The notes under the pieces: model-generated | Database searches by the model: none | The model's input: only the letters and a program-made list of their open reading frames with translations | What the model was told of the DNA's origin: nothing | Program-made: the position numbers and the translations under genes | Source of the DNA: Pterobdella sp. o SKG-2022 | Lineage: Eukaryota > Annelida > Clitellata > Hirudinida > Piscicolidae | DNA: 64,000 bases | Direction of reading: 5' to 3' | Assembly: GCA_964035795.1 (NCBI GenBank) | Contig: OZ038325.1 | Coordinates: forward strand, 8,751,698 to 8,815,697 | Shown here: positions 13,249 to 28,000 of the stretch, in pieces | How the letters are laid out: the number at the start of each line of letters is the position of its first letter | How positions within the stretch are numbered: position 1 is the first letter of the stretch

Positions 13249-13909
13249 CCTTATCGTTTGAAAATGCATTTAAAATATAAAAATTGTTTACCATTTTATG
13301 ATTGCATTAATTTCAAATCTTTTTCAACTACTTGAAATTGACCTATTTTAATTATCCAAATATTTCGCCAACATAATTTCTCACTTGATTCTACGTCATA
13401 AAAACAAATAAAACATTCCACGGTTTTAGATAATACAACCATCATCTGTATAAAACTACAATTATCACCTCACATCCATTGGCACAAATTTATTTCATTG
13501 GCACATGCTTTCAGATTAAGTGTCATTAAAGGCTGGGAGCATGTAATGGATATCAAATCGTAATATAATGATATTTGAAGAGATTATATAATGAAAATAT
13601 GCATATGAAGTATATCAAAATTTTTGCCTATTAATTATATGATGAGTTATCTGTATTATTGAAAATGGAGTCATATGTACTGGTTGGGTAATAAAGTTGT
13701 ATAAGGAAGTATACAAAAGTTATATTGAGTAATGCATGGGGTGAAACTACAAAAATGCCGATGGTAATTATTTAAAGCAACTTGTGATGTTTTTTTTTCA
13801 GATATCCAGCTAATTCGATTTGTTCGCTTATAAAAAGTCTACCTTTTTCATGCAGCTCTATTCTTTTTCAAATTTTTTACATCTTTGGCTTAAACTTATA
13901 TTATCTTAT
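13249..13909. other. Intergenic or 5' UTR
   Basis: AT-rich. A strong acceptor (polyT then CAG) ends at about 13800, roughly 110 nt before the next start codon, suggesting a spliced 5' leader. Confidence 0.5.
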
Positions 13910-15289
13910 ATGGAGAAACCTCAACTTTTAGACAAAATGAATAGTACTGAAATAGATCTTAAACTGGTAGTGGTAGAGGAAAAAGAAATTGACAACAGAC
14001 TGGAGTGCTTGAAAGAAAATCTAATTTTTTCCCAAGAATGTCTAGTGAAGCTGAAAGAAGCTTTGATTTTTGGCTTGGAGTTGCCCCTTGATTTGCTGAG
14101 AACCAAGTATGATTTATCATCAAGATGTCTTGAGTTGGTTGAGGGGATACAAAAAATAAAAGAGGATTATAAAGAAGATTATGACTTTTTTGATTTCCAT
14201 TTGAAAATAAGTGAATTCAAAAAAACCAATAAAAAGAAACTTGAAAAATTCGAGAAAGATATTTTAAGCTTTGAACAAAAACTCAAAACTGCACAGAGTT
14301 CAAAGTTATCTTTGTTTAAATATGTTAAACGGAAGCTGGAAACAACTTTTGATCTCAAAACCACTCCCAACGCAGTCTCATTGCCCGTCATAACACCAAG
14401 TGAGCCACTAAAATTTATTTAAAAACTTTAATAATTAATTAATAAAAATTTTATTTTTTTGATCAAAGCAGTACCTTGTTAATAAATATAAAACCATCCA
14501 CAAGGCGGTCACAAATGGCATTCAGAACGAAAAGTGGACGTAAGTTCAAAGCTGAATTCTGCCTTCTTCACAGGATCTTATTTGTTAGTGCGCAACTTAG
14601 CTACTTTCATAGTTTTTTCTTTGAAAAGTCTTCGTGTCAAAGGAACGCTCAAACTGCCCAAAAACTGTGAGCCTAGAAAGATTATCAACTTAGAAGACAC
14701 ATTGTTCATAATCACAACAAATGAATACCTATACAAAATGAAAATGAATGGAAAATCTAAAAAAATTAAACTTATTGATAAGCCAGTGGACTTTGATAAA
14801 TTTGGAAGTGACAAACTATCAATCTGTTACGAAAGGTCTATATCAATCTATGAACCCAAACACCAAACGTTTGTCCCTCTAGACACTCCTCACTCCTACG
14901 TCAGCATTCTCAGGTGCATCAAAGGGTATAGTGAGAATTACTACAACGTTTACAGTACATCAGCCTACCTCGAGAAGAACCAAACCATTAAAATTGCCAA
15001 AATCGAGAACAAACAGGCTACCAAACAAATCAAACTTCAGAACTTCGATTTTGAGAATTTGAAATTCATGGCGGTGTCCGGTGGAGTTTTATATTCATAC
15101 AACCAAGGCGACAAACAAGTCAGTGTTTTCGACAGAGACTTGGATCTTCTGTATAACTTCAAAGTAGATTTGCTGCCGCAGCAAGTGGTTTTGCAGGTGT
15201 GTGTGGACGCAGAACATGGCATGCATTTTGTCACCTTTTCCAACCACCTCCATCTTGCCATCGTTAAATACAACGCTTTGTATAACTGA
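13910..15289 (+). CDS. Coiled-coil plus beta-strand-rich (propeller-like) protein
   Basis: Two exons, 13910-14399 and 14505-15289, join in frame across A|GTGAGC and CACAAG|GCGG for 425 codons including the stop. Residues 1 to about 163 are an alpha-helical coiled coil (repeated E/K/L heptads, for example KEIDNRLECLKENLIF). The rest is a series of short beta-like repeats with alternating hydrophobics (DTLFIITTNEYLYK, LSICYERSISIYEP, VLYSYNQGDKQVSVFD, MHFVTFSNHLHLAIV), as in WD, NHL or CNH propellers. The order resembles the coiled-coil and propeller part of TRIM-NHL proteins, but no RING or B-box is visible upstream. It lies tail-to-tail with Citron, 331 bp apart. Identity unknown. Confidence 0.6.
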
Positions 15290-15620
15290 TAGTTTAATTT
15301 TTTATACTTTGTATCAATGATATTTTATTTTGTATAATTTTTATAATTGATATTTCACTTTGTATAACTGATATTTTGTGTATACTTTGTATAATTGATA
15401 CTTATTTTGTATACTTTGTGTAACTAATAGTTTATTTTAATACATTATTTTAGTACCTATGTTTTCAAAACAGAACAATCGCAAATTTAATTGAAAAATT
15501 TTTGAAACGTGTAAATAAATTTAAGTGAAATGTTACGGAAAACACAATCATGATCCAGTGAAAAAAAACGTCCGAAACCACACACACATATAAAATCAAC
15601 ACCAAAAAACATTGAAAACA

Positions 15621-16455
15621 TCAGACAGCGTTTAGTTCATTAAGTTTCTTTCCCTTTACAGCCACAATCTGTAACTCCCCCTCCTGTACAGACACCATGT
15701 ACACAGCACCCGCCATGACAGCAGGCCCTAGGTAGGAGGCTCCCGGGAGACTGAGATGGGCCCGTAAGGGTTCCCTGGGTGGGGTTTCAATATGGGGTTT
15801 ATATGGGTTTTTACGTGGAATTTTTTTTGAATATATGCTGTTTGATAACTGCTATTAGAAGCCTTTAAGCCGAATCTCTAAGAACTTATTAAATTGTGTA
15901 CTAACAAATAAACGCTATCAAAAGCATCAAGACCCAAGTGAAGAAAAACTATAATACAAATACAAAAGTAAAAACCTCTGATGGACAGCAGAGTGAGGCA
16001 GAACCTCAAGGATGTGTACAGAGTTGTGGTGCACCATGTAGATGTATGGCAGCCTAAAGGCTGTGGTGTGATAGAGTGGTGAATGGTTTGGTGAGTGTGG
16101 CACAAAAAATCAACAAAGTGGCACATACCCACAGTGAGAGGCAGGCCCAACCATTCAACGTTGTACTCTCTGCTCCTACGACCTCTGGAGTCCACAAACA
16201 TACCACACTCTGCAGTTCATTGCTTCATTAACCTCAATACATTTGTTAGTTTAACACTAGTATTAGTAACTCTACTGGTAACACAACGCCATTAACCCCA
16301 CTAACAATACCACATCTCACCAAGGTAACAAAGGAGGAATTCTTCATAATGGTTAGGGGCATTAACTTGTAACACTCCAATTGGCTGGGTGGTGTAGCTG
16401 AGGCTACGGTCTGATGGGTCTGGGAACTCTGGTGAGAGATGAATGATTCTAACAT

Positions 16456-16517
<62 letters not shown>

Positions 16518-18994
16518 CGTTTTCAAACTATGATATGAAACAAACCCCACTTCCACCATCATCGTCATCATCATCATCATCATCGCCACATCATCATCAC
16601 CAGCACTATGTCAGTAACATTAGAAAAACAACCAACATCCAAAGCATACCTTTAACGGTGAAGTCTGGCAGCTGCACGGTGAAAAAATGGCGGTGGGTTG
16701 CTGCGATGATCTGGTATTGGGTGCCTAAAATGCAAGTTGCAGTGCTGTCTAACTCCAATTGCTGTGGTGCAGATCAGGTTTATATTGAATGGGTTACGAT
16801 ATGATTGGTGTAGACTAATGAGACGATAGACAGACTAACAACACAACAGACAGACAGGTAAACAGACAGACTAGTTACATAAAAAACAGACTAATGACGG
16901 CACCTTGATCAAGCTGAACTTCGGCTCTTCAGTCATCTCGGCTCTGTAGATAATCATCTTGTTGCTAATTGTCGCCATGCAGACATGCAGCACATCACTG
17001 CGGAATACCGAAAATAGCATACAACCACTTCCGTTTTTAAATCTGTGCGTTCTGATTGGTTCAGCCTTACTAGTTCCTGCACTTTGGGTTTCTCGTGATT
17101 GGCTGAGGAATTGTTGAATGGCTGACAGTTTGAAGTACAGCAACCTTTTGTCCTCTCCTGTAAAGATACAAACCCTCAGACTTAATATTCAATAATAATA
17201 ATAAGCTAATCTAATCTTCCACACAAAACGCCTCAACCCCCACCAGCGATGAGAATGATGAGTTCTTGTTGATGGTCAATATGCATGATGTTTACCTCAC
17301 CATCCACCCCATCCATCCTGGAATCATTTGCTTGAAATACTTATCCATATAAGAGTTGGTGTGGTTAATATTAATCCATATATAGCGAAGGGGAAGATGC
17401 TGACTATAATAATAATATAATAAAATGATACTAAGTTTATGTGGTTTATATTAATTGATAAACAGGTTAATATATCCAATAATAATCAATAAACAGGTTA
17501 ATATATCCAGTAATAATCAATAAACAGGTTAATATATGCAATAATAATTAATAAACAGGTTAATATATTCAATATCAATCATTAAATAGGTTAATATATC
17601 CAATATTAATCGATAAATGATACATAAAAATGACCATATAAGGATGATATGGTATGACGTAAACACACCTTAAAATGAGTCTTTTGTTGTATTGATTGGT
17701 GAGAAACATGGAATAGAGACCGAGATTTGTGCCCAGTAAAATAATCTTGAATGGTGATAGGTGGAGGTTGTGAAGGTGGTGGGTGGGTGGTAGTCGATAT
17801 ATGGAGGTGGTGTGAGGGTAGTGTGAGGATGGTTGTGGTGGGTGGTAGTCGATATATGGGTGATAACTTTATGACAGTAGAGGTTGAGTATTGGTGCAAT
17901 AGTGTGATGATGAAGACACAGATGGAATGATGGTGGATATTATGGCAAACGATAACAATACACTGACTCCAACCTGGCCATTGTATGGATGAGTGCAATT
18001 GATTTCTACCTTGCATCCGTGTAACAGACTGCCTTTTAGCCCTAACAGCACCTCACCCATCACCTTGAGAATATAAAAAAAAGATAAAAAATGAAAAAAT
18101 ACTATCATATAAATAAAATATACAAAAATAAATTATAATATAAATAAAATATGAAAAATAAAAATACCCTCAAAAATACTAAACAGAAACATCATGAGGT
18201 AAAAAAAAACAAAAAAACACCCACCTTAACATCCCTAATCCTACACTGTTGTTGGTTGTTATTGACAACAGCTTCCAATGACGCTACCCATTTTTGTTTT
18301 TGTTCAAACGACGATGCCAGCAGATACAACACTCTGTGGTGAGGAGTTATTATAGGGGCATATAACTTCTAGCTGTTTAGGTGGGGATATTCAAGTCGTA
18401 TGTGGGAAAAGTGGAGATATACTTTTGGGTGTTGTGGTGTAGGTTTTAGTGTTGTTGTGGTTCTTATAGGTGTTGTGGTGCAGATTTTAGAGTTGTTGTG
18501 GTTCTTATAGGTGTTGGGGCGCATGAAATCTTAACTTTTTTATTTTTTTATCAAGTTAAATTTATATATTTCACCTCACAGTCAAATTTCATGAGTTTAT
18601 AATCATTTTAAAAACCAACCTGGGTACATCAGTAAAGTTCTTGAGCTGGTCAAACTTGACGATAATCACCAAAGTGAGGTCATCCGGCTCCAAGAGCAAC
18701 AAAGGAGACAGAAGGGAGGATGACGACGACGATAATGGAGGCAGTCTCGGGTACAATGAAGTGGTGAGGCGAGATGAAGATAAAGAGTTGTAGTCTACAC
18801 AACTGATGCATGACTCAACCACCACCCACCCATCACCCTTCTCTGGGCACAAGTTGTATGATAATTTCTCTCCACTTGGCAGTCTGAGGTTGAGGAAGAA
18901 TGACGTGATGCTGCAGTCAACCTCCCTCCATGGACTGTCCTTCATGAGTGCTTCATTGATGCAGCTGGTGTGTGGTGTAGATGTGATCTTTATT

Positions 18995-19077
<83 letters not shown>

Positions 19078-22000
19078 TTGCTATGTAATGATAGCCAAAC
19101 ATTTAGAGAAAGTTGAAATAAAATAATAACATGATTCTAAATTTCAATCAATAAAAAATATATGAAACACCCAAAAAACCCCAACACCACTCACCCGTTG
19201 ACCTTCAACCTGCCCTCAATAAGGGGACAAGTAGCAGGCCTGGACTGACTAACATGGCGAGAGACTCTAGCCACATGGGCCTGGTAGATGGACTCTGAAC
19301 CACAGTTATCGGGGAGATGGGGCAGGCATTTGACGTGACACACCACTCCACAGTCTGAAGTTAATGAGGTCCAATTTGAGAGCTTAGTCTATCAGTTTGA
19401 AGCCTCAATACCATAGAAATAAAGTTAAAAAAAAATATTAGAGAAATTATTAATATATTGCGATATAAATATCTGTATTAATATGCAAATTTTCATATTA
19501 AACAGATAAATAGATAGGCAGACAGACCAAGACACTTGGCTGACTGGTGAACAAACAGTATCCCTCCCAGGCACACAACACATTTTCCTGGTTTGCAAAA
19601 CAGACTCGTCTTCACCCTGTGGAGTGAGAATGAGTCAAGATTAATACTGTGATCATTAAGAGATTGTTGAATCCCAATGGTTCATCATTGCCTTCACTGG
19701 TGTCGGAGTTCAGTCAAAATAGACTCTACAAAAAACTTCAAGCATTTAAATCACCAGTGACTTTGAAAATTTTAAAAATTCAATCTTTAAATCCGTTTTC
19801 CCCCACACAAACTTATGATTGGAGGGCTTAGTGGCTTCGTTGCTCCTCCCTTTTTCTCTGTGGGCAGTCTCAGCTTTGAGGACATCAGGCATTACGGCAC
19901 TAGATGATACAGGCCTCTTACTTGATTGGTCAGACAACAACCAATCAGACTGAGGCATGGTTGATGATTTCATGTAATTGGGCAGAGCAGAATATTGGCG
20001 TGGTTTTGAAACTGTAAAAAATATTGAGTTGATAAACTTTTCATTAATATTATTATTGGGATAAGTTTACTAACAATCGTATTTCCCTTCAAAATCAGGA
20101 TTTGCCTTCTCATTTTTCCACCCAAAAAACTGTTGTAATGAAAGCATGCAATCATCATCAAAATGATTAAAAACTGCAAAACAACAACTTTGTAACGTTA
20201 GACCTCACTTAACAGACAAACTCAAACACACACATAAACACCCAACAAAACTACCTTCTTCTTGCCTCCTTGGTTCTCCAGTTTGCCCTGCAGAAAGTCA
20301 ACCAACTTACCCTGTTGTTGTATCGTCTCTTCCATGCGGTACTTGTCTTCCTTCAAATCCCGCTGTGGTGACGTTGAGGTAATAATGTTAAAATAACAAA
20401 TAATTAATATGCCGCACTAATCCCCTCTAATATTCAATAAAATGATCTTAAACATAACAAACCACTCCCTCTCCCCACAAAAATACACACCAACTCCCCT
20501 CCTGCCTCACCATGGTCTGCTCAAAGAGAGTATGTAGCCGCTGTAGTTCAGTTTCCACCTCAAGCCTTTTTTTTACCTCCACCTGCAGATCTCTGTTCAA
20601 GACTCCATTGTCTTGTTTTATTCCCTGCAGACGAGTCAGCTCCTTTGAGACCTGGTGAGAATGTGAGTCGTTGAGGTGTTGTAGGAGTGTGAACATATGG
20701 GAACTTTTAATTACCACTAAAATGGGTTTTTAAAAATAAAAATTAAGTATATGTGAAAAAACTTGAGATTCAACTCAATTACAACAATGAGAAAGAGAGA
20801 CAAAAAAACATCAACTAAAACAACAACAATGGATGAAGGGTAGTGAAAAAACTATATAACAAGCAATAAAAACAAACCTAACATGAATAAACAATACTAA
20901 GAAAAACAACAACAACACTAACAACATAAAAAATAACAAGAATAAAAAAAATAATAATAACAACTAAAGATACAAATTCACCTCTTCTTTGAGCATGTTC
21001 ATGTCAGCATTCCTCCCCTCTATCAAGCCACGTAGTTCTTCCACTTGCCTCTGCAGTACCTCACACTTGTCCTGTTTTCCTTTCAACTGTGGGAGCATTA
21101 TACCATCCTTTAAGTCATGTTTCAAAACAATTTGTGCATCTGTATTGTTCTTATTTCTTATCTTACAAAAAGCCCAACACTTTTTTGAGTAAACTGGTTA
21201 TAAAAAGAATCTGATTGATTCTAAGTAACTAAGCGTGACAATTATACTGGGAGTACCAGAGACACCCTACAAAAAGAATATATATAGTGACGTTATATCA
21301 AGGACTTAAAGACATAGTGGCGTCAACACAAAGAGAAACTAAACCTGTTGATGAAGGAGGGTGATTTGATCCTCAAAGTCATCAGCATTCCTTCCCAGTT
21401 GCAACCTGGCTCCATCCAACTCCACCCTCATGACCTCCACCTCTCTCTCCAACTCCTTCGCCCTCTCTTCACTCTTCTTCCTGTATAGTGATAATAATAA
21501 TAACAACAAGACACAATAATTTTAATAGTTATAATAACTGAGAAAGTCTAGGAAACTATCTCTAATGATCAATATAGAAGCAACACACACGGCCACACCC
21601 ACACACCTGGCGGCAGTCTCCCTTTTGAACTTGTTTGCCAACTCTTCAACCTTGCAGCTCCTTTCTGCCACTTCCCTTCCTTTTTCATCACTGGTGTGTG
21701 TGTGTGTGTGTGTGAATGTATTTTTAAAGTGTGTATAGAGTAAATTAGCATGGGAAGTGTGGTGAAAGGTTGGTGTTGATTTCTATGTGAAATGAATATG
21801 TTCAAAACTTCAATCATCAAAACCTGACAGCCTTCACTGATTTTAACTTCTCTTTGGTTTCCTGTAGGAAATACACAAACAAATAAACATTCACAAACAA
21901 AGACATGCCATGAACTTCCAATGAATTTTCATGTAACAACATAATCATCATCATCACCACCCCCACCACCACCACAACATCATTATCATCATCCCTATCA

Positions 22001-25000
22001 CCACTACAACTATAACAACATCGTCATCATCATCACCACCCATATCACCATCATCATCATCACCAACCTGCTCAAGAGTCTCCAGAATTTTTATTTGCTC
22101 CTCCAGTTCCAAGCAGGATGTTCTCAACAAGGTGTTTTCCTGATCATCATCATCATCATCATCATCATCAGCATCATCCTCATCATCATCACCAGCATCA
22201 TTATCATCATCATGATCAACCTCAATTTTACCATTAAAACTACAACCACCCCCAAAATATGATAATAACAATCAACATCATTATCAAAATAACCAATTAA
22301 ATCACACACACCTGTTTGAGGTCAGAGTTGACAGCCCTGACATGCACCATCTCACCCTTCAACCTCCCATCCTCCTCCAATATCTTCTCCAACTTTCTCT
22401 CTATCTCCTGAGAACATCATCATTATTATTAATATACAAACTCTAGTCAATAAAACAGTAACAAACGTATACGATAAGCTTATGATAATAGATGATGATG
22501 ATAATGATACTAATTCAAAAAATGATGATGATGATAATGATACTAATTCAACAAATGATGATGATGATGATGATGATACCCGTTCAATAATGCTACTCAC
22601 ACTCTCAACAGCTCTGCCCTGCATCAGAGACATTGACTTGAGTTTCAACTGCTCGCAACGACTCTCTAGTTCTATCACCTGTGTGTGTTGTGGTAAAGTC
22701 ATCCTCATCATCATCTTCATCATCACATCATCATTATAATCATCGTTTTCATCATCATCAACATCCTCAAGAACATCAGCATCACCATAAACATAAAAAG
22801 CTATTCTGAAGCTCCAAACGACTCATATATAAGATCTAATAACCAGACCGGAACAACATTTGAAAACTCAGTCACAAAACGTCATCAAACCTTGTTGTTG
22901 AGTTGGCTCTTTTCCATGTTCAGTGAACTGACCTTCTTTTCAAGGTCATTGTGTTTGTTTGCCTCCTTGTCCTTTTTTCCCTCTGTCTCCTTTAACACGC
23001 CCTTCATCCTGTTCCAGATATTACGTCATACTTATAATATAATATTACTTATAATAGTTATTATTGCATCAATTGAAGGTATCTGGTTGTGATAAAGCTC
23101 TGTACTCCACCCCTATTATCCTCCTGCTCCCTTCCCACCATAACCACCACACCTCCCACACAACCGTCACATCCCTTACCTCTCAATCTCCTCTTGCTTT
23201 TTCTCCACCAGACTCTCCATCTCCTCAACTTGACTGTTCAACTCTGTGCTGAGCTCCTTCAGTGTGCTGTTTTGCTGTGTGATGATGATAATGAGGGCAA
23301 AAATAACAACGTTTTCCAAATCGTGGTTGATGGTAGTGACGGGATTAACTACAGGCAAAATTTTGGCAGTAAAACAAGAGATTGAAAAATTTTGAAAGAC
23401 GAGAAATTGACGAAACGCACAAAATCTCTATTAAAAGAATATAACACTATATGAAAACCCTTGAAACCACCCTCCAAGCAGCCCCAAAGCATGATGACCT
23501 AGCTACCAACAAAACATCCTCCGTCTGAACAACCCCTCTCCTCTTCCCCCAAACCACATACGGCTTCAAGACGCTTGTTCTGAGAAAGAGCATCGGACAG
23601 AGAAGCCTGTAGATTTTCCTTCTCCTTCTTGCTTCTTTGACCCAATAAAGATGCTTCTCTTAAGTTGCTTGAAGACTCCTGTGTGATGGGTATGTGTGCT
23701 TGCTAATGGTAGTGACAACTATGATATATGCGAAGTAATAGTAAAATCGATAATAAAAATAATACTAAGAATTAGTGATATTATTGCTAAAATACTTTTT
23801 TCTTACATTTAGTTTAAAAAGTAGGCGTTATATAAAGATATAATCTAGCTGATAATAATCTCCATCACACACCTTGCTTTGATGTCTCAGCAACTTAACT
23901 TGTGCTTCAAATGCCTCAATCCTCTCCACCAACTCATCCTTCTCATTCTCCATCTCCCCTCTTTCTTTCTCTTTGCTCTGTCGTGTTGTGTTAATGTGAA
24001 TCCTCATCATTCAGTACCAAATGATGTGAGGTGCCATACGTTTATATATATGTGTGCGTAAATATGCCTATAGATATATATATATGCTTCAAAAATATAT
24101 ACCTTAAGCTCTTCTTTCAAAGAATTTATCGTTGCTTCCATCGATTCCTTGAGTTCCTATGAATTAGAATACCAATGGTAATAAAATTTATAACACAGTG
24201 ACCCTTGTGTCCTGTGAGCTCCATATAGCACAACAAGCACCTTTATTTTATTCTCCAGCTCCCTCTCTCTCTTCTCAGCATCTCTCCACAGTTTCTCCAA
24301 GTCTTTCACTCTCTTTTGGGTCAGCTCTATTCCTCCCGCATCCCTCTCCATGCATACCATCTTGTAGCGCAGATCGGTCAATTCTCTTTGGTACTTTGAT
24401 TCCTTCTGTTCACGTTTGAGGGAAAGGGAGGAAGAGTTTAGGATAGATGGATATATAAATAAATAAATGGGTTCATAAATAGATGGATTTCTTACAGATA
24501 GATGGAAGAGTGGAGATATAAATGGATGGATGACTAGATGAATAATATACGTAGATATGCATAATAAAGAAGTTTTCAACAGACAGGCATCCATGATAGA
24601 ATGAGAAAAAAAGCCACACACCTCCCTAAACTCATGCTTGGTATCAAGCACTCTCAGCCGTTGTTCATGCACTGCCTCTCTCAGAGCTACTATCTCCTCC
24701 TCCTTGCCCTCCAACCGCCTGCTCACATACATTTTGTGTATAGTAGTTATCAAATAAAATTAAAAATAATAATAATAAGAATGTTAAAATGATAATAATA
24801 ATAATAGTGTAGTGATGATGTCTTCACCTCTTGTACAGCTGACACCTGCTAGCTTCCTCCTTCAATTTCTCAATCTCACCATCTTCCATTCCTTCATTCT
24901 TTTTTGTGGTACTTGCTTCCTTCTTTGTATTTTCTTGCATCTTTTTGGAAATTTCTTCACTATTTTTCGCGTATTGCTCATTCTCTTTGCCCACCTCATC

Positions 25001-28000
25001 ACTGCGTACTTCAGTGGTAGTTTTAAGTTCACTTTTAGCTTCAATGTTCTTATCATGGATGCTCTCTGATTCATTATCACCATGTGGAGTCTTGTGGTGC
25101 GGGTTGTTGTTGAAATGGTTGTTGATGGTGATGTTGTGCATGCAACCTTCCGATCTGCCGTGGTTTTGATGAAAAGATATATAGATAGATAGCTAGATAG
25201 ATAGATAAATAGATAGATAGATGGTCAAACAGATAAACTAAGAAAGAAAAAAAAAACAATCAATAAAAAAACTAACAAATTCCTGTCCAACTTCACAGAC
25301 GCAAAGGCAGTTTCAACTCCCCCTCCAACAAAAGCTCTTGCATTCAAACACTCATCCCCAGCATTGGAAACATCTTTCTCAAACAAACACCCCCTCCTAT
25401 CCATCGACACACACTGACTCCAAGACATATAAGATCTTTGTTCATCTGTGTCTGTCTGGTTGCTGCTTGACTTGAGAATACTTTTAGGCTTGGTTCTTGG
25501 CTTGTTGCTTTTATGCATGGAGTTATCACTGTTGGCTTCGACCAGAGAGTCAATGGTTTCGTTAAAGACTGTGTTGAGTAGTAGAGAGGAGATAAAAAAT
25601 GTACAGAAAACTAAACATTTATGATGATAAGGCAACTTAACAACATATAAACAGTAAAAAAAAAACCAAAAACATGTTTTCAAAACATCAGCATCATCAT
25701 TATTAGACAACCCCCACCTCACCAACCCTCATTTCTGATGGTCACACTGACATCCAATCCTTCAAAACTCATCTTGCTTTTTTTGGAACATTCCTTTATC
25801 ATATCTGTTTGTGAAGCTTGATCATTAATGCTTACTTGTGTCTTTATCAGCTTGCTTTGCTCTCTGTTTTGGGGTCATTAGTGATGATGATGATGTGGTT
25901 GGGTGAAAGTTTATTGATGGTGTGGTTGGGTGTAATGAGAGTTAACTTTCAAAACTATCGAGCCAAACATAACAAAAAGCTGATGCTTTTCCCTCTCAAC
26001 AAATAATTTTGAAACCTATGTTGTCTATCTATCTTGAAATCCATTCAGTTAAATACAAGATAATAAATTACATGCATTGTCATCCCTATTATTAACCCAA
26101 ACTTTAATATATAGAATTCCTTCATTACCATCAATTCCACCATCATTATTAATACTCCCAACCTTCAATACATAAAATTCCTCCCCCATTTCCCCCCCTA
26201 ACCTCATAAGATTATTGGTCTGTTGTTGGACCTTGTGAGCCTCATCTATGTCACCTCTTAGCTTAGCAATGGTAGCTTCTTGGCTGTTGATGGTTTCCTT
26301 TAAAACACTTATAAGCTGTGTGAGAGATGTATGTGAGGTTAGAGAATAAGTATGTGATGGTGATTAATAGTGAATCTAGATCTAAAGCTATTTATAGGGT
26401 GAATTATTTTTTCCATATCATATCATTACAGTCAATATTTTTTTCTTTACCAAGGGGTCACCGAATTTTCTCCATGACTAATATCAGAAATGATGATGAT
26501 AAATGGTGAACCTTTTCCTGCTTATCATTAAAGATGACTTTCTCCTCCTTGCTCACACTCATCATCCTCAACTCTTCCACCAAAACTTTCCTTTCTTCCC
26601 TCTCCTTCATCAACTCTGCCTCCAAATCCTAGTTTATAAATCATTATATCCTTATACGAGCTTCGAAATAGATAGAAAGATAGATAGATGCAAATAAATA
26701 TATATAGATAAAAAACAGACAAATAGACATTTAATTAATATTATAACAAAAACCCCAAACATCTATCCCCATCATTAAAAAACCGCAGCCAAACCTTGCT
26801 TTGTTGCTTAGCAGACTTCAAACTCTCAACTGCATCATCATGTTGCTTGCATAGCACCACCATTTCAGCTGTGCTCCTTGATGCTTCCTTCAAACCACTC
26901 TTCTGCAGCTCCTGTTCCATATATTGTTTTTATATTCATTAAAATGCTAATAATTCTTCTACTTCAGCTCTATACAAGCACTACAGCCATTGATCACTTT
27001 TAGTTTTCTTGGATCTTAACCTCCATTGCTAAACAATACATAAAACAATATTTATGATGGTTTCATGTTGATAATACAAAACAAATCAATCTACAATGAC
27101 ACCCCCAAACCACCTCGAGCTCTCGTAGTGCAACCTTCAAAGCATCCAACTCTTTTGACTGCAATGATTGCTCTTCCCCTTTCCTCTCTAGAGCTCTTTC
27201 CAGTGATGCATTCTTTTCCTTCAGCTAGTGTGTGTTAGTGTTGAGTTTAGATATATAACAAAAGTTTTATTGGGTTTCCAAGTATGTATATATTATGACA
27301 TAAAAATTAGATTTTTTTTAAAGGAAATTTATCTTGACATAGAATGTCCTACATAACACGAAGCTTCAAGAAACTTTACACACTATCAACATATCACCAT
27401 CATCTATCCAACCATCAGACAACAACACAAACAACTTACATCTTCAACTCGCTGTTGTAGGAAACCCTCTCTCTCCTTCCACTCATCCTCCATCTGCTTC
27501 ACCTTGCGACCCACCCCCTCACACCTTCGCTTATACGACTCTTTCAACTAGAGGAGAAAATACAAGGTGGAAAAGAAGTATGGTGAACAAGATGATGTCA
27601 TCATCAACATCATCTTCATCATCATCATTATTTCATGCTGTTAGTTATATATGACATTGTTAGGAATTATGACTAAGTTTTTTATTCTATAAATAAAACT
27701 GTTTAATATTCAGTGATTAATACAACCACAATACTATTATATTGTATCATATCACCAACATGAAGCTTGACTTTGTTCTTGTACTCATCTGCCAAGCTTC
27801 CATTGTGTTGAAGTGATTCACATAGATCTTTCTTCATTTCGAGTTCTCTTTCCAGTTCTATCACCACTATTTTGTATTCTTCTAGTCTTTTTCTGAACAA
27901 ATAAGTTTTTTATGAATGTTGAAAAAGTATTCAAATTTTATATTTTTATAAATTAATTATCAATCAATTAATAAATTGAATGTAAGTAGCCTGGCATATA

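Larger units (their letters stand above)
15621..18063 (-). other. CIT: Citron CNH domain exons 34-42
   Basis: Exons 18063-17974, 17745-17669, 17317-17244, 17157-16904, 16761-16650, 16428-16321, 16209-16129, 16060-15976, 15774-15621; stop codon TGA at 15623-15621. Key matches to the Citron CNH domain: KVEINCTHPYNGQ, IILLGTNLGLYSM, LIILIAGEDKR, GCMLFSVFRSDVLHVCMA, MFVDSRGRRSR, YIYMVHHNSVHILEV. All junctions are in phase. The protein ends KGKKLNELNAV, shortly after the propeller, so it lacks the long vertebrate tail. Confidence 0.92.

Noticed and set aside
14515..14573. 34-nt intron with ATG at 14515 for the propeller-like gene
   Set aside because: Splice signals exist and the frame works, but reading straight through 14505-14573 (SSKLNSAFFTGSYLL) gives good coding sequence that joins the upstream coiled coil, so the 105-nt intron is preferred. 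Kept as the alternative model.
22068..22580. Asp-rich and Ser-rich frames around 22 kb as a separate gene
   Set aside because: They are readings through GAT/CAT repeats; the true coding pieces are the short Citron exons between them.
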